DNA of 64,000 bases from Ciborinia camelliae (lineage: Eukaryota; Ascomycota; Leotiomycetes; Helotiales; Sclerotiniaceae): positions 847,225 through 911,224 of the forward strand of contig JANPYM010000015.1 in assembly GCA_025890175.1 (NCBI GenBank). Reading direction: 5' to 3'. Below, in pieces: positions 48,374-60,320 of this stretch. The notes beneath the pieces are model-generated. The model had not been told where the DNA came from. It searched no databases and saw only the letters and a program-made list of their open reading frames with translations. The number at the start of each line of letters is the position of its first letter. Position 1 is the stretch's first letter. The position numbers and the translations under genes were made by a program.

Positions 48374-49728
48374 CCTGTGCCAATACCGTGCACGATAAGT
48401 CGTCGTGGGTTTTATACTATAGTAATATCCTTCAACACTGCAAATTCGGCAACTTATTTTCGACGCCGAACTTTCGACAACATGGAATTGATAAGCATAT
48501 GATGGGATTTGAAAAACATATTAATCAAGCAGTTCATGCTCAGCCTTGTGGACTAATTACCCAAAAATAAACCCATCTCTTTGGCTGCATGAAGGTATTT
48601 TAGGATCTCACCTCAGAAACGATTGGTTCGTTCGCGAGACGCAGTGAGAATTCACACCACCAGCACCTTCATACACGGGATTTGAACCTCCAGCTGAAAA
48701 AGTCTCAAAACCCGTTGGGGTCGATTTTGGAAGGCCAAGACGGAGAGCTCCCACGTTCCAAGGTTTTTATCAACATCTTGGAATTTGCGCGACAAATAAA
48801 ACATGTTATTCTGCAAGTTGCTGACACATTTTGTCGTCTTTTGACAAAATAGGTTGGTTATTGGGTATCATGATGATATGGGGATGGCTCGTAAATCAAA
48901 AACCACATAAATATCCATGGTAGAAAACGGATATGTTTTGGAGAGAAGATGAGAGATGCGGCCACTTCACTACGCTAAGCTAGTGTACACGTGACCTGTT
49001 AAGATCGTGGTGCTTGCTAATTATAGAATTCCTTCCATTCTTCCATATTTCAGATGTGTGTGTGTGTGTGTCAGACAACTTACTCTGTATCAATTACATA
49101 TATCTATATATAAATACCTACCTAGGTATCTATATATATGGGAAGAATTTGGGGGTCAAAATCCTTTCTGTTGTCCGAAATCTGCAGTTTGTTTCAAAGA
49201 ATTTAAATCTGGGGAAATAAAATTTAATTTTCATACAACTACTTAGATAAGGCAAGAAGATAAATAGATAAAGAAGTGATCTGGGGAAGTGAAATTGTAA
49301 AATCCATCAGTGAGAGTGCCAATCATTATTTCAATCCTCTCCACGCTCAGAAAGATGCGATTGGCATTTTCATTGATTTATGTTGGGCTCGCCCACCAGC
49401 TATTATACAACAGAAGCAAAAGGATTCTAGCTACATACCACGTGCGCATAGCCGTCTCCAGCAGGAGATTTCTTTATGGTACCTCAAATTGATGAAACAC
49501 ACAGGCTCTGATCCGTGAACCGTCTGATTAATATCCCCAAACGCCTGCAAGGGACGCACCAGATCCACTATGGCGAATCCGAGATAATACCACGATCCTA
49601 CGCCTTAATAAACGCCAAAAATCATGTTCGCCCTCGTATGCTTCCGACACCAACCACTCTTGCACGGAAAGTTCATTGAGACCTTCGTCGAAGCATTTGT
49701 TTCTTCATCCACTTCGGATCTGCAAACC
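48374..49728. other. Spacer with GT microsatellite
   Basis: No supportable gene. It has a (GT)n run at about 49053-49071 and TATA-rich words to 49140. A frame at 49276-49518 (+) reads fairly like protein but has no motif. The piece GGGATTTGAACCT near 48677 looks like a tRNA B box in reverse, but no tRNA can be folded. The last 200 bp is likely 3' UTR of the regulator. Confidence 0.45.
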
Positions 49729-51083
49729 TCAAACGTTTTCTAGGAGTTTCGATCTAGGCCACTGCAACCACATCTCCCAATCTCTACCAAGATAAGTCCC
49801 AACAACGTCTAAAAGAAAGTTCCCAGCACTACCGACCGCCCAATTCTTCCGGCATATGTGCAGCATGACACTAAAATACGCCAGAACAACCAATGCACCC
49901 GGCCTTCTCTGGGCAAGAAGTTCAGTATATTCCACTGAAACTGTAATCGGCCATGATGTAACCATTCTTGGACTAAGGTGGCCATTCTGTAGATCGACGA
50001 GACTGGAAGTATACACCCACTTGAGCTGACGAGCGGCTTCTCGCAACACCTCGAGTTCTCTCTGGCCGACGCCAGGAATTTGGGAAAGTTTTTCTCTCAG
50101 TTCCAGAAAATTCTTCACATACTCGTCAATGTGATCCTCATTGCCATCGCCAAATTGCATCAAATCGCGAATTTCAGACTGCTTCAAAAACTCCCACCAT
50201 CCTGTGAAGCACACCCGAACTCCACGCATCAATGTAATCGCCTGGACGAGCTTATCGATGAAATGATTTAAATCTGAACCAGGCATGGAGAATGTTTCGA
50301 CAAAGAAATGAAGCCCCAGGATCCCGGAATATAGGAAAGCGGGAATGAGGTTTTCGTCATTTACTTCTCGCACCGATTCATTGAACATTTTTATAGATTG
50401 TTCTTGCAACATCCTCGATTCATCGTGATAGAATTGGAATTGATTGGGACGCATGATACTCAAGTGTAATGCCGAACATGCAAGAAGTTCGTACATGAGA
50501 AAAGGGGCCACGAATGCGAATTTGAGTAATTCAGGATGCCCTTGTGATTGATCACCCCACATGAAACTCCGGTCATCATGAATATGTTGGAACAGCTCCA
50601 GGTGAGTGAAATTTACATATGATTGAGGCAGTGATGGGGTTTCCGGTTGCAATGAAATTCCACGAGGTGTTTGTGGGTTACTTTGAGTATTTGGCGAGGT
50701 TGCATATGAATCTGGGGTAGTGACCATGCCTCCTGGACTTGCGGAGGTCATCGGAGCCTTGTAAGAGCATGTATGATTTGCCGTTTTACAGTTCACACAT
50801 TCTGGGCGGGACTCATCACACTACAATAATAACATAACATACAAATATCAGTTGTAGATCTCCAAGACGTTTGATTTTGGGGGAGGGAGGGGGAGGTGGA
50901 AGGGGGAGGGAGGGGGAGGTGGAAGGGGGGAGGGGGGTTGCGAGGGGGGGACAATGAGAGATCGACTTTCTCTCCGTTTTCCTACATCAAACACAGTTTC
51001 TTATTTCTTGCACTTACCTTGATATGCCTCGATTTACACTGCAAACACCCTTTCCTCGACTTTTTATGGGCTCGGCGATTCAT
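49729..51083 (-). CDS. Zn2Cys6 transcription factor, Upc2-like
   Basis: Exons complement(49729..50820, 51018..51083) encode 385 residues. The 197-nt intron splits the zinc cluster: exon 1 codes MNRRAHKKSRKGCLQCKSRHIK, exon 2 starts CDESRPECVNC. The full cluster is C-x2-C-x6-C-x6-C-x2-C-x6-C. A Pro/Ser linker follows, then FTHLELFQHIHDDRSFMW, APFLMYELLACSALHLS and ITLMRGVRVCFTGWWEFL. These match the activator domain of the sterol-regulator (Upc2/SUT) group of fungal factors. It should bind DNA in the nucleus and act on metabolic genes; targets are unknown. The RTA1-like gene lies 660 bp upstream on the same strand, but a link is only a guess. Confidence 0.85.
50877..50952. repeat. G-rich minisatellite in the zinc-cluster intron
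   Basis: Two copies of a 23-bp GGGGGAGGGAGGGGGAGGTG-type unit and further G runs fill part of the intron. In the transcript they read as C/T tracts. Confidence 0.85.
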
Positions 51084-51741
51084 TTTTGTTCTTGATTCGC
51101 GATTCCGCGATTCCGCGAGGAAATAAGAAAAGCACTGATGAAATGGGAAATCTCTCCTGATATGTTTGTTTGTATATGGTCAACTGGGGCTGTGTCGAAA
51201 TTTAATTGGGAAGGAGGAAGGGAGGTAGGGACAGTTTATATCACGGTTTGCAGCTGGAGGTGTCAAGGGTTACCCCACCACGCCCGGGTAATTTGCGGGG
51301 GGTTCAGTAATAATCAGAGCTGGATGCCTCAGTAGGTAGGTAATAAAATGTAGGTAGGTTAGGTACTCGACCATCAACATCAATACCTAGTAGTAGGTAC
51401 AGTGCATACATTCAATACCTTATATATATACCATTTTGGGTATTGGTATTGAAAAATCACGATGATGAAAGGTAATGTGATCCAATCCATTATTCATTTC
51501 ATTAAATTGGCGGTATCTATGGCGACTTCATTCCCAGTGCCGTATTGGAAATCAATTATCTGTCTACTTCTAGTGAATACTAGATAGGTAACTCCAGACT
51601 CCCCGTTCATCAAAGGCTCAAACGGCCCATTTTCAACCCATACCATCAAGACATAAAAATCCCTCATCCCAAACCCTCATTTCCTTGCAGCTGCAACATC
51701 TAAGGTTGCTCTGCATCGTCATAATATTTGTCATAACATTT
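51084..51741. other. Spacer upstream of the zinc-cluster gene
   Basis: Contains the promoter of the zinc-cluster gene and AGGTAGGT words near 51340-51380. No gene. Confidence 0.5.
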
Positions 51742-52715
51742 TCATGCCATATCGCGGGAGCCGTAAGGCTTCTTCCTGTGTTGCTTCTGTTCTTGACTGT
51801 TCATCAACTGAATGCTGTGGGCCTCTTCGCTCCCCGATGGAGGTGCGGATCCTGGTGTGACTTTAATTTCACTTGGATACCTGATGAAGAAGATAAGGGT
51901 GACGATCCACATTGGAACTGCATCGAAGATATAGATGGTCCACTCATGCTTCATGGGATATCCGGTTTGACCCATTGCGTACTCGATAACTCTGAAGATT
52001 GATCGAACGAAAATGAAAACACTCATGGTGTAAAGAACATAGAGGTGATGAATCCAGTTTGCTTCAACAGTGAAAGACTCTGGCGTCGGTGCTGCTCTCA
52101 TACGGCGTTCGAAGATCAGGGCAGTGAGGAAGAAGACCGCGAAAGCAATGATTTGGATGAAGAGACCGACCAGCACAATTTTTTCACCCAGGCTGGCTGT
52201 GCTGGCGTTGAACATCAAGCCAGAAGCGCCTCCTTGTACCACGAATGAAAGGATATCGGTGGTGACGAAGGCTTTCGTGAGCCAAGTGACCCTAATGACG
52301 GAGTGGTGTTCGGCGTGGACATATCGAATGATTTTACCGAGCGTCATGTAAATTGATGCTGCAAAAAGGGCTGGAGCGACAAGGGTGAAGAAACTTTGGA
52401 GGACGTATGGCAGCAAGCGGTCGGTAGCGTTGTGAGCTTTTTCTCGGCCGATGTAACCAATAAATTCGACTGCAAATAATGAGAACATGCTTTTTTTTTT
52501 CTCGGAAGTTTTGGAAGAGAGTGAGTAGAGTACTTACAGAGGCAACCTATGGTAAATGGTATGCAGAACCACGACCTAGTCTTGAACATGCGCCATGCGT
52601 GGAGACAAGTTGTGACGGCGAAGAGGATGATGAAAATCAAGGCTCCAGCTAAAGATGGGACATAGTTCCAGACGTAGTAATCTCCATGTCCCGCCAATGG
52701 TAAAAGTTTAGCCAT
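51742..52715 (-). CDS. RTA1-family membrane protein (lipid-translocating exporter-like)
   Basis: Exons complement(51742..52469, 52538..52715) encode 301 residues; the 68-nt intron is in frame. Seven hydrophobic helices can be counted: LAGALIFIILFAVTTCLHA, then the exon junction FTIGCLF/EFIGYIGR, LPYVLQSFFTLVAPALFAAS, TTDILSFVVQGGASGLM, VLVGLFIQIIAFAVFFLTAL, HHLYVLYTMSVFIFVRSIFR and WTIYIFDAVPMWIVTLIFFI. The blocks APALFAASIYM, DILSFVVQGGASG and RSIFRVIEYAMG are classic RTA1 signatures. The family confers resistance to aminocholesterol-type drugs or moves sphingoid bases, as Rta1 and Rsb1 do in yeast. The tail is cytosolic, Ser/Gln/Lys-rich. Length is usual (about 300). Confidence 0.9.
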
Positions 52716-54843
52716 TCTGTAGAAGCAGTGCGATATCTGTGCTGCTGGCGCTGTGTATGTTGTGTACTGGGGTTGATAAGAAGGGGTTTTCTGCCACAGA
52801 ATGAGTGATCAAGAAATTCGTGATGGAAGGACGTAAAGTGATTTGAACTTCAATGTCGAGTTCGAGGTAATCAAGAGGTTTTATTCTCAACATTTTGGCT
52901 ACTGCTACAATAATGATTAATATCTAGATACGTTGGTTTGCGTCGTATCCATAAAAATACGCGTATTTGATGATTTTAATAGCATGAACCAGCGGTATCC
53001 CTTAAACTGCGGATTTATTAGGAGTCTGCGACCGACACTAGCAGGGATTTCAAGCCAATCAAATCAGCTTATTCATCCAGAATGTCGCATCCCGTTGTTT
53101 CGGCGATACGTCGATACGCTCAAATTCCTCTATTTCACTTCCAAGCTTTCCCAAACTTATGCTGAGCGCCCAAAGAGGTTAGCACAGCCTTAAAAGGGGT
53201 CGCGGGTGGTGGGGGGCATTGCATATTCCGCCAAAATTTGCAGGCGATGGACGTGGATGAGACGAATACGCGTATGTAGTACGGTCCAATAAAGCTTATG
53301 ATTATGTACCTGCCTACCTACGGAGTTGAATCCGTAATTCAAAATATGTCGTTCATCTGGGCAGTTCAACATGAAGTCTGAACAGGCAGGCTCAAGCTTT
53401 TTTCTTATCTCCAGTTCCCTTGGTATGCTTAAGATGAGGTTCATGCTATAGGGCTATGCACGTATGTGCTGTTAGATTATTATTGAAGAGAGTGAGAGTG
53501 GCAACCAACTTACAACCCTTACAATCTTGACAACCCTTCCACCTTATAGCCCTTGCAACCTACAACCTCCCCTTACAACTTACTAATTACGGAGTACAAT
53601 TTCACAATTTCCTAGTCGTAGGCCAGTACCCCTCTGAGAGGCTGGAGTCTGGAGTCTGAGCCCGTCTCTTGAGTCTTGCACGTCATTTGCGAAAACTAAC
53701 TTGCCAAGCATGATACGCCGTGCCCTCCTTCCGAATCCCGAAGTGGAAACCTTATTAAAGTTATTAGACAAGAGGTCTTTCGCAAAACTGGATTTCGAGA
53801 TTTTTTATAAGGTTAAGGTTAGGAGCCGTTAGGGTTGTTTATGTCGATTTTTCGGATTTCTTTTTGGTAAAATCTTATCGCCAAGATCAAGCTTTTTCAG
53901 ATGGGCGGTATTTCAAACCCTCTACAGAGTAACTCTAAACTCTATAGTTGTATACAGTACCTAATATCCCTATCAATATTCTCGATTATTAGGTAACTAT
54001 CGAAAAATTCCAACTTGCAACTTACAACAGCCCAGAGTTGTTGGGGTGGTTGGGAAATAATAGAAACCTAAATTGGGAGAGGAGGCTGGATGCTGCGCGG
54101 CCCCATACCGGTATCAGGAATAGGAATACAGACCTTCAAACGAGGGGCCCAAACGGGAAGGCTGAAGCCGACAGGTTTTAAGTTTGAACCCCTATAAGAA
54201 TCTGATTCTATGGATGGTGGATCCTCAATATTGGACCTCACCATTGAGACTCTAGAGTCTATACGCGGTCCACCAAGTCTCCACAACGACAAGGGCTTTA
54301 TGTACTCTGTTTAACCAACACACCTAACCCAGAGCTAAATCAATCAAGGTTAGTGTGTTTTCTTATGAATGAGTTTAAAGGGTACCTATCTGGATTCTGA
54401 ACATTCTGATCTGGAACAATTACAGCGGGGAATTCCCACTCCGCTCCACCCGAGTGAGGCTCTTGAGTCTTGTATACAGTATTATACGCATAAGCCCCTG
54501 GAGGATGGAGTAAGTTGCCGATTCCCGAGTGCGATGGCTTTGAGACTTGGAGGGAATAAAAGCAAATGTTATCGCATTTTTTACTCACTACACTCGTATG
54601 ATACATTTGAATCCAACGAGAAAGCACGACGTTAAATATGTCGGTCTTTCTATAACGCCAACGCCCTTTCCTTTGATTATTTGATTCTCGACAGTTCTCT
54701 CGTTTCCAGCTTCTTTTCTTTGAAGATTTAACCATGACTCTTTTCCACATGTTGTTCAGATTGATAATAGTTGAAATAAATCTTCATGATTTACTCGAGC
54801 AGTCTTAGTCCAATTTGGTCCTAGTTTCACAGAATGTTAGTCG
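52716..54843. other. Gene-poor spacer
   Basis: No supportable gene in 2.1 kb. TACGGAG words occur at 53318 and 53585, TTACAACC repeats at 53510-53580, and GGAGTCTGGAGTCTGAG at 53643. A 136-codon minus frame at 54340-54750 has no motif and overlaps a comparable plus frame, so I leave it uncalled. Confidence 0.45.
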
Positions 54844-55308
54844 TCAGATCACCACGTGAAGCCAATGTGCAAAGTTGCCTGGCACAAGTATACAATCATA
54901 AGAAACACACCACAACATGAAAGGATACAACTGTCCATAAGGAGTTGTGGCGTTACTTGGAAGCCTTTTGTGTTCTAAGTTCTCGCTATTTTCAATGTGT
55001 CTTTTCCGTGCTGCTGATGGGTGGTCCGGATCGGGCTCTGGTAGTTCGGCGCCCTTCATGTGCCCTTCATGTCCCGGGCACTTGTGCGTCGCAGCGATAG
55101 GCATGATAGCCCCGTTCTTATCTCTCTGGTCGTCCATACTTCTGCGCGAGCAATTCTTGGCTCTATCCGGGTCATCTGGCTCGAGTCCAACAATCAGGCA
55201 GTGAGATGCGAAATATGGTTCATACTGCGGGCATGATTTATCGCACACGCAGGGATCTGGGCCATCGCCACCACATGATCTATGGTGCTGATATAACTCC
55301 TTACACAT
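54844..55308 (-). CDS. Small cysteine-rich hypothetical protein
   Basis: A single exon of 154 residues. The N-terminal 40 residues hold a Cys/His cluster (MCKELYQHHRSCGGDG, then CVCDKSCPQYEP and SHCLIVGLEPDDPD), resembling the 'MCK...C...C.C...C' start of small proteins common in filamentous ascomycetes, perhaps metal-binding. A middle CPGHEGH adds another Cys/His pair. The last 30 residues are aromatic and hydrophobic (YPFMLWCVSYDCILV). No signal peptide. Function unknown. It may lose its 3' part to an unseen intron. A real gene is plausible because the Cys pattern is dense and the frame is long for AT-rich DNA. Confidence 0.45.
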   Translation of the reverse strand: MCKELYQHHRSCGGDGPDPCVCDKSCPQYEPYFASHCLIVGLEPDDPDRAKNCSRRSMDDQRDKNGAIMPIAATHKCPGHEGHMKGAELPEPDPDHPSAARKRHIENSENLEHKRLPSNATTPYGQLYPFMLWCVSYDCILVPGNFAHWLHVVI

Positions 55309-55644
55309 ACTGGGAGTGGGGAGCTTTTCGATCTTGGTTTTCTGTGGCTAGGTCAGCCTCCAGACACTCACTTATTCACCAGGATGGGAAGGAAGCACCA
55401 TACCTTTGGTTTCCGCGAGTCTATCGCAATAAAAGCTCCTGGCTCCTGGCTCCTGGCTTCAAAGTACTCCGATTCTTTCGTGGTTCCCAAACAGTTCGCA
55501 ATTCTCGTGAAGTTCTACAAAAAGAAAAGACGGGTTGGGGCTCGTCGATTGCAGCTGTCTGCAGTGAGTTGGCTCTGGGATATAATCGTTAAAATGCGAA
55601 GTAAACGGTAGTTTCGATCTTATTTCTTGATATTACGTCGGGAA

Positions 55645-55772
55645 CCTTTCACCAGGATTGGTTATTTCGTTGACTGAAGAGTTAGTTGAGTTGTATGATT
55701 TTAAAGAGAGCCTTTCATCAGGATTGGTTATTTCGTTGACTGAAGAGTTGAGTTATATAATTTTAAAGAGAG
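55645..55772. repeat. Tandem duplication, two units of 66 and 62 bp
   Basis: Both units run CCTTTCA(C/T)CAGGATTGG to TTTTAAAGAGAG with few differences (a 4-bp gap and some substitutions in the second), so the duplication is fairly recent. Confidence 0.85.
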
Positions 55773-56439
55773 ACAGAAAACACAGATTAGATCTTCTGCT
55801 TTCTAAACTAGTCTACCCACTATTGAAAGCATATGTAGTATGGTTATCAATAGAGGCAAACTAAATATTTCGCTTCTACAAAACAAGGTTTATAGTTCAA
55901 AAGCTAAGCTAGTCATACGCAAACTTGACGATATGAATCCTGGAATTAGTACATGTTATAGACCAAAGTCAATGACCTCCTACTATATACATTAACAAAG
56001 TGTCCTCTGCCTGCCCTCATCTTCCCCCCCTTCTCCCACCCTGATATTATTCCGATTGAACCGGAGACAAATCCTCATCACTGACAACTCGAAAAATGGA
56101 GATGCACGAAGTCGCGGGCAAAATAAATAAAAGGGAACAAACTTACTATGATACAATTGAACACATGCTTATTTGAAGACAAAAGAAACTTCTTTTTCTG
56201 TATTTGCATCTTGGTTAGTGACAGTGACGGTCACGTTCAGGTGGATATGTCATCTAATTATTTTTCGTCAGTATGGTATGGAATTTTCCAACTTTTCCAT
56301 GGGATCTAAAACTTATGATTGGCTACGGTTTAAATGCCATTGTTAGTTTGGTGCTATAGTGTCGTACTACTTTCCGGTAACCCGAACTTTTATGGAAAGG
56401 TTAGCTTTATTTTTGTCTTGTAACCTTAAAATTACCTGT

Positions 56440-56483
56440 TAGACCAGAAGACTAAGGATACCTATCCTTAGTCTTCTGGTCTA
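56440..56483. repeat. Perfect inverted repeat, 21-bp arms, 2-nt loop
   Basis: The left arm 56440-56460 begins TAGACCAGAAGACT. The right arm 56463-56483 is its exact complement. Only CC lies between. No pairing extends beyond the arms. Confidence 0.95.
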
Positions 56484-57198
56484 GGCTAAAAAAAACTCTC
56501 GAAAACCGGGAACTGTCCAATCATTTACGATTAAATGATGATATGACCACATCTCTAATTCAGGATCGACCAAGTCCAGAATGTTTCCTGGAGAATGATG
56601 CAGTGCAGTGAACACTAAGATGTTTCGGGATAGAGTTCTACGACAGGCTCAATCCAAATGCCAACTATTTTCAAACCTCTGAAATGTTTTATTGTGCTGT
56701 AAATTCCGCTCCGAGAGATACCAGGCGAGTTTAACTTACTACTGCTTGGTATTTGGGAGATAAGGACGCCTGGCGGCCTTTTGATGCATAGTCCACCATA
56801 CCAAACACAACAAATTTACGATCCACAATCTTATCTCGTGCTGTTTAAACAAATGTGGTCGGGCTATGCGCATGCCTTGGAATTTAAATTGCACTGTTCT
56901 CAACGTTTAAGGTCTGAGTTACGCTAGGTCTAGATGAACTAGACACCGTTCTCTGGCTTGGAGACTGAACAAAGAATTCAGTACTCTTTTCCTGCGAAGT
57001 AACAAAGAATCTAAACTTAGCATTGTCCAATCTTATTGAGAGACTCGGCTCTGTTTTCTTTGATATGAAATAATGCAAGAACAATAATATTGTCCACCAC
57101 ATATGTAGTCGATCAACTATAAAATTATTTGGAACAATCTTTTCTCATAAAATTTCGATACACACGCCATTACTTTTTTTTAAAAAAAACAACAAAAA

Positions 57199-58389
57199 AT
57201 GTCTATGAAAGACATAGACACACCAGCCCCGGCCCCAGAAACAGATACTCGGCTCACTTTTGGTGTGGAAATCGAATATATCTTGGCTACTTTAGGTAAG
57301 AATAGTTCTCATCCTTTTCCAAACGATCCCCGCTTCGTAGATGCGGGAACTCTCTTTGATGAAGACTCTATCAATTTTGATATACGCGACAATTTGAAAG
57401 AAGTTGGAATCCCAGCAACGGTTGACGAAATATATGGTCCCCAACTAACTGAAGAACATTTGAGGCGCGATTGGATTTTGAAATTCGATACCTCCATTGA
57501 AACAGAAGATGACGAGCATCTGTTCCCTTTTGTGGAGTATGGCTTGGAAATTTCATCTCCGCCATACTACTACGACGAAGCGTCAAGAGAGGCCGTTAAA
57601 ACAGTTGTAAAAACGCTCAGAGACAAGTACCTCGTTCGCATTAACCACTCTACAGGGTTCCACGTCCATGTTGGCAACGGGTACAATGGGTTTGAATGGC
57701 AAGTACTACGCAATCTGATGGCCATTGCATGGACCTACGAACGCCAGATCCTATTGCTTATTCCTGAAGATCGCTTAGAAACAATGTGGTGTGCACCTCT
57801 CCGGGATTCCGCCCTTGGTCATCGGCATCCTGAACTCACGCGGCTTGAATTTCTCAATCGTATCTTGGGATTGAATGGAAACAGACAAGTAGTACGGAAT
57901 TTAATAGCATATAATACCGGCCGTATCGCCTTCAACATCTCCAACTTGGAAACGCCATTTTTCGATAGTAAACGCACCATCGAATTTCGTCACCATGAGG
58001 GAACTCTCGACCCGGTAGCGATTGATCATTGGACACACATCTGTGTGAAGATGGTTGAAAAAGCATGTCTCATCAAGGACGAGGAGAAATTTTTCGCGCA
58101 ACTACGAAACCACGTGGAAAAGCCCATCGGGCTGAGTTCAAAAGACGACGTCGTGAATACCGTCGACTATCTCATGTGGCTCGGCTGCCCCGTTCAAGCT
58201 TACTACTACGGCATCCAACTGGTTGTCAACAAGGAGCAGGTGAAGCAAAGGATCGAAAACGAAGAATTTGAAGAACAGGAGAGATTGAACGAGGCGCGCG
58301 CCTCGTTGGAAACCCATCACGTTGATACCCCGGTTGACGGCAGCGATGAATCGGATGTGGAAGAGGATGGGAATAATGAGGATTCTTAA
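57199..58389 (+). CDS. Putative amidoligase (COOH-NH2 ligase superfamily)
   Basis: One exon of 396 residues. Near the start is LTFGVEIEYILATLG, the first metal/ATP-binding strand of the glutamine-synthetase/GCS-like fold. YGLEISSPPYYYD, the paired His of STGFHVHVGNG (about 152-162) and TIEFRHHEGTLDP (about 262-274, with Glu, Arg and His in a metal-binding block) follow in the family order. Such amidoligases form peptide or isopeptide bonds using ATP. In bacteria they sit in peptide-modification systems; the fungal copies stand alone and have no known substrate. The C-terminus is Glu-rich and acidic (SDESDVEEDGNNED). No intron and no signal peptide; likely cytosolic. A second Met at residue 3 could be the start. 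Confidence 0.8.
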   Translation: MSMKDIDTPAPAPETDTRLTFGVEIEYILATLGKNSSHPFPNDPRFVDAGTLFDEDSINFDIRDNLKEVGIPATVDEIYGPQLTEEHLRRDWILKFDTSIETEDDEHLFPFVEYGLEISSPPYYYDEASREAVKTVVKTLRDKYLVRINHSTGFHVHVGNGYNGFEWQVLRNLMAIAWTYERQILLLIPEDRLETMWCAPLRDSALGHRHPELTRLEFLNRILGLNGNRQVVRNLIAYNTGRIAFNISNLETPFFDSKRTIEFRHHEGTLDPVAIDHWTHICVKMVEKACLIKDEEKFFAQLRNHVEKPIGLSSKDDVVNTVDYLMWLGCPVQAYYYGIQLVVNKEQVKQRIENEEFEEQERLNEARASLETHHVDTPVDGSDESDVEEDGNNEDS

Positions 58390-60320
58390 GGATTCTTTTC
58401 CAGCCCCCGGTTTCGATTGTCCCATCTCATCTTCTCCCCCCTGATACTCTTACGCTAGGTAAGTAAGTAAGCACATTCTTTTTCCCCTGATACCCGCTGC
58501 TGGTAATCCATCGTACAAGGTGGGTGCTAAGTAAGGTAAATTACATAAATTATAATATTACTAATAGGTATTATCTTTTTTATAAAAAAAACCATGGTAA
58601 GATATACCCATCACCCAATCTCCAACCCCCCCGTCCCTTATGAAATCCTAAATTGAATATTGTATCCCCAGAACCAGTTTGAAATGTTTGTTTAATAAAG
58701 ATGTAAAAAGTTTAATATGAGAGAGATATGAATAAAATTTCCATTCATGGTTTGTTTTGCTTGTTCTGGAATGTGTAGGTAGGTCTTGAATCTAGGGCAG
58801 CCATCACCAAATGGCAAATTAAATGTCACCGCACAACCGTATATTACTGTCACGACTCACAAACCATACATGCTCGAAGAAAGCGAATGTGCTGACATCA
58901 GGGCTGGGCACCCATAAAGGGACCTGGGGTATTTTCTATACATGGGGTTGTCACTCTACTCCAATTATTAGCCAATCTAATGGAATTAAATCATGCGATT
59001 GTATCGTTTTATATTGTTCAAATTCGAGGTTATCCCCCTAAAGCCTTCCCCCAAATTACAACCTCACATACTAACCCGGCGGGCAGATCCGTACCCTTTG
59101 ATTTCTACCTAGGTTTACTCCGGGTAACCCTACCTTTTTGCCCAGGCCCTATATGTTGTTGTTTTGCGATTGTAGAGTCTGACGTTAAAATACTAGTGAA
59201 GAAAACACTTTTGAATGCGATGTGTTGTATTAGTCGCACATCATGACGAATTGTTCCAAAATAGTCATTTTTGTGTTGAGAGATGATATTCCCCCCTTCC
59301 CAGTCCCCCCCAAAGCCCGACCAAATATCATATCGTTCCATGCTCTTATTATCGAACATTGTCTTGTACTACAGATCCTTGTTCTTCTATTCAAAACCAA
59401 AAGCTCGAGATTTGTTTCTCGGACATGATGTTAAGATGCTGTTTTAGTCATATTCGCAGCATTAGAAGTCCCGGCCAATGCTGGGTACACAGGTAAGAAA
59501 CCCCGGATCAGTACTCGTACGAACTCTAGGGGACCAATAAGGTTAACACATTGCGGGAGAAAATCCTGTAATCAACGGGTGAAGCAGGTCCTACCCTCGG
59601 GCTATCATCCATCGAGACTTCAACGGTTGGGCTGTGTATGCATCTCGCCCGCGCCCACCTTCCTTTGAACAGATACATGAATGACTCAGAAGGCATACTG
59701 ACTGTACTTACGGGGCTCATGACTTTCACGCGATCAATATAGCAGGCTGTGGATATCCATTCTGTGACAATTTAGCCCCCATACCTGCCCAACGCAACAC
59801 ACCTGGGCTGTAATATTAATTTCTTGCCAATCCTAAGATATCCGATCTCTTATCGTTCACCGTGGTAGTCTGAATAAGTGGGGTGAAATCCAAACTGGGG
59901 TAAGAGACGAGCCAATACAAGGGTTTCCTTATGATACGACCGAACCATTGATGACTGCGTCCTCATGTGACACTTGAACAATAAATACACCTACAGATAG
60001 GTACCTTAGGTACACATGGAAGAGTGAGGCGGAGTAAGTTTACCAGGTGAGTATTATGCGACTTGAATATAATAAAGGTACCATAAATTCTCTTCTTTAG
60101 TTTCTTCTTTTTTTCTCTTACCTCTCTTACTTGTCTTTTCCTCTTCTACCATCAAGGTTAAGGTTACCCGATTCTTTCTTGATTTTAAACTCGAAGAACG
60201 ACGCGATATACTCTAAGTAATAACGAAATACCTCAATCAGAAAATCATTTCCCAAGTTTTATTGGTCCTGCTTTCGTTGCAATACCCGGCATCCAGAGAT
60301 CTCTATACATTTCGACCAAG
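58390..60320. other. Intergenic spacer
   Basis: No supportable gene in 1.9 kb. GTAAGTAAGTAAG at about 58458 and (T/A)-rich stretches occur. TAGGTAC words at about 59998-60012 and a T/C-rich stretch at 60090-60150 probably belong to the next promoter. Confidence 0.5.

Larger units (their letters stand above)
55309..57198. other. Spacer with duplication and perfect hairpin
   Basis: No gene found. It holds the tandem duplication at 55645-55772 and the perfect inverted repeat at 56440-56483, listed separately. The final 60 bp are A/T runs just ahead of the amidoligase-like start. Confidence 0.5.

Noticed and set aside
48660..48690. GGGATTTGAACCT, like a tRNA T-arm/B box on the minus strand
   Set aside because: The T stem does not pair beyond two bases and no acceptor stem or A box fits around it.
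54340..54750. 136-codon minus ORF
   Set aside because: No motif, and opposite a plus frame of similar length in gene-free DNA.
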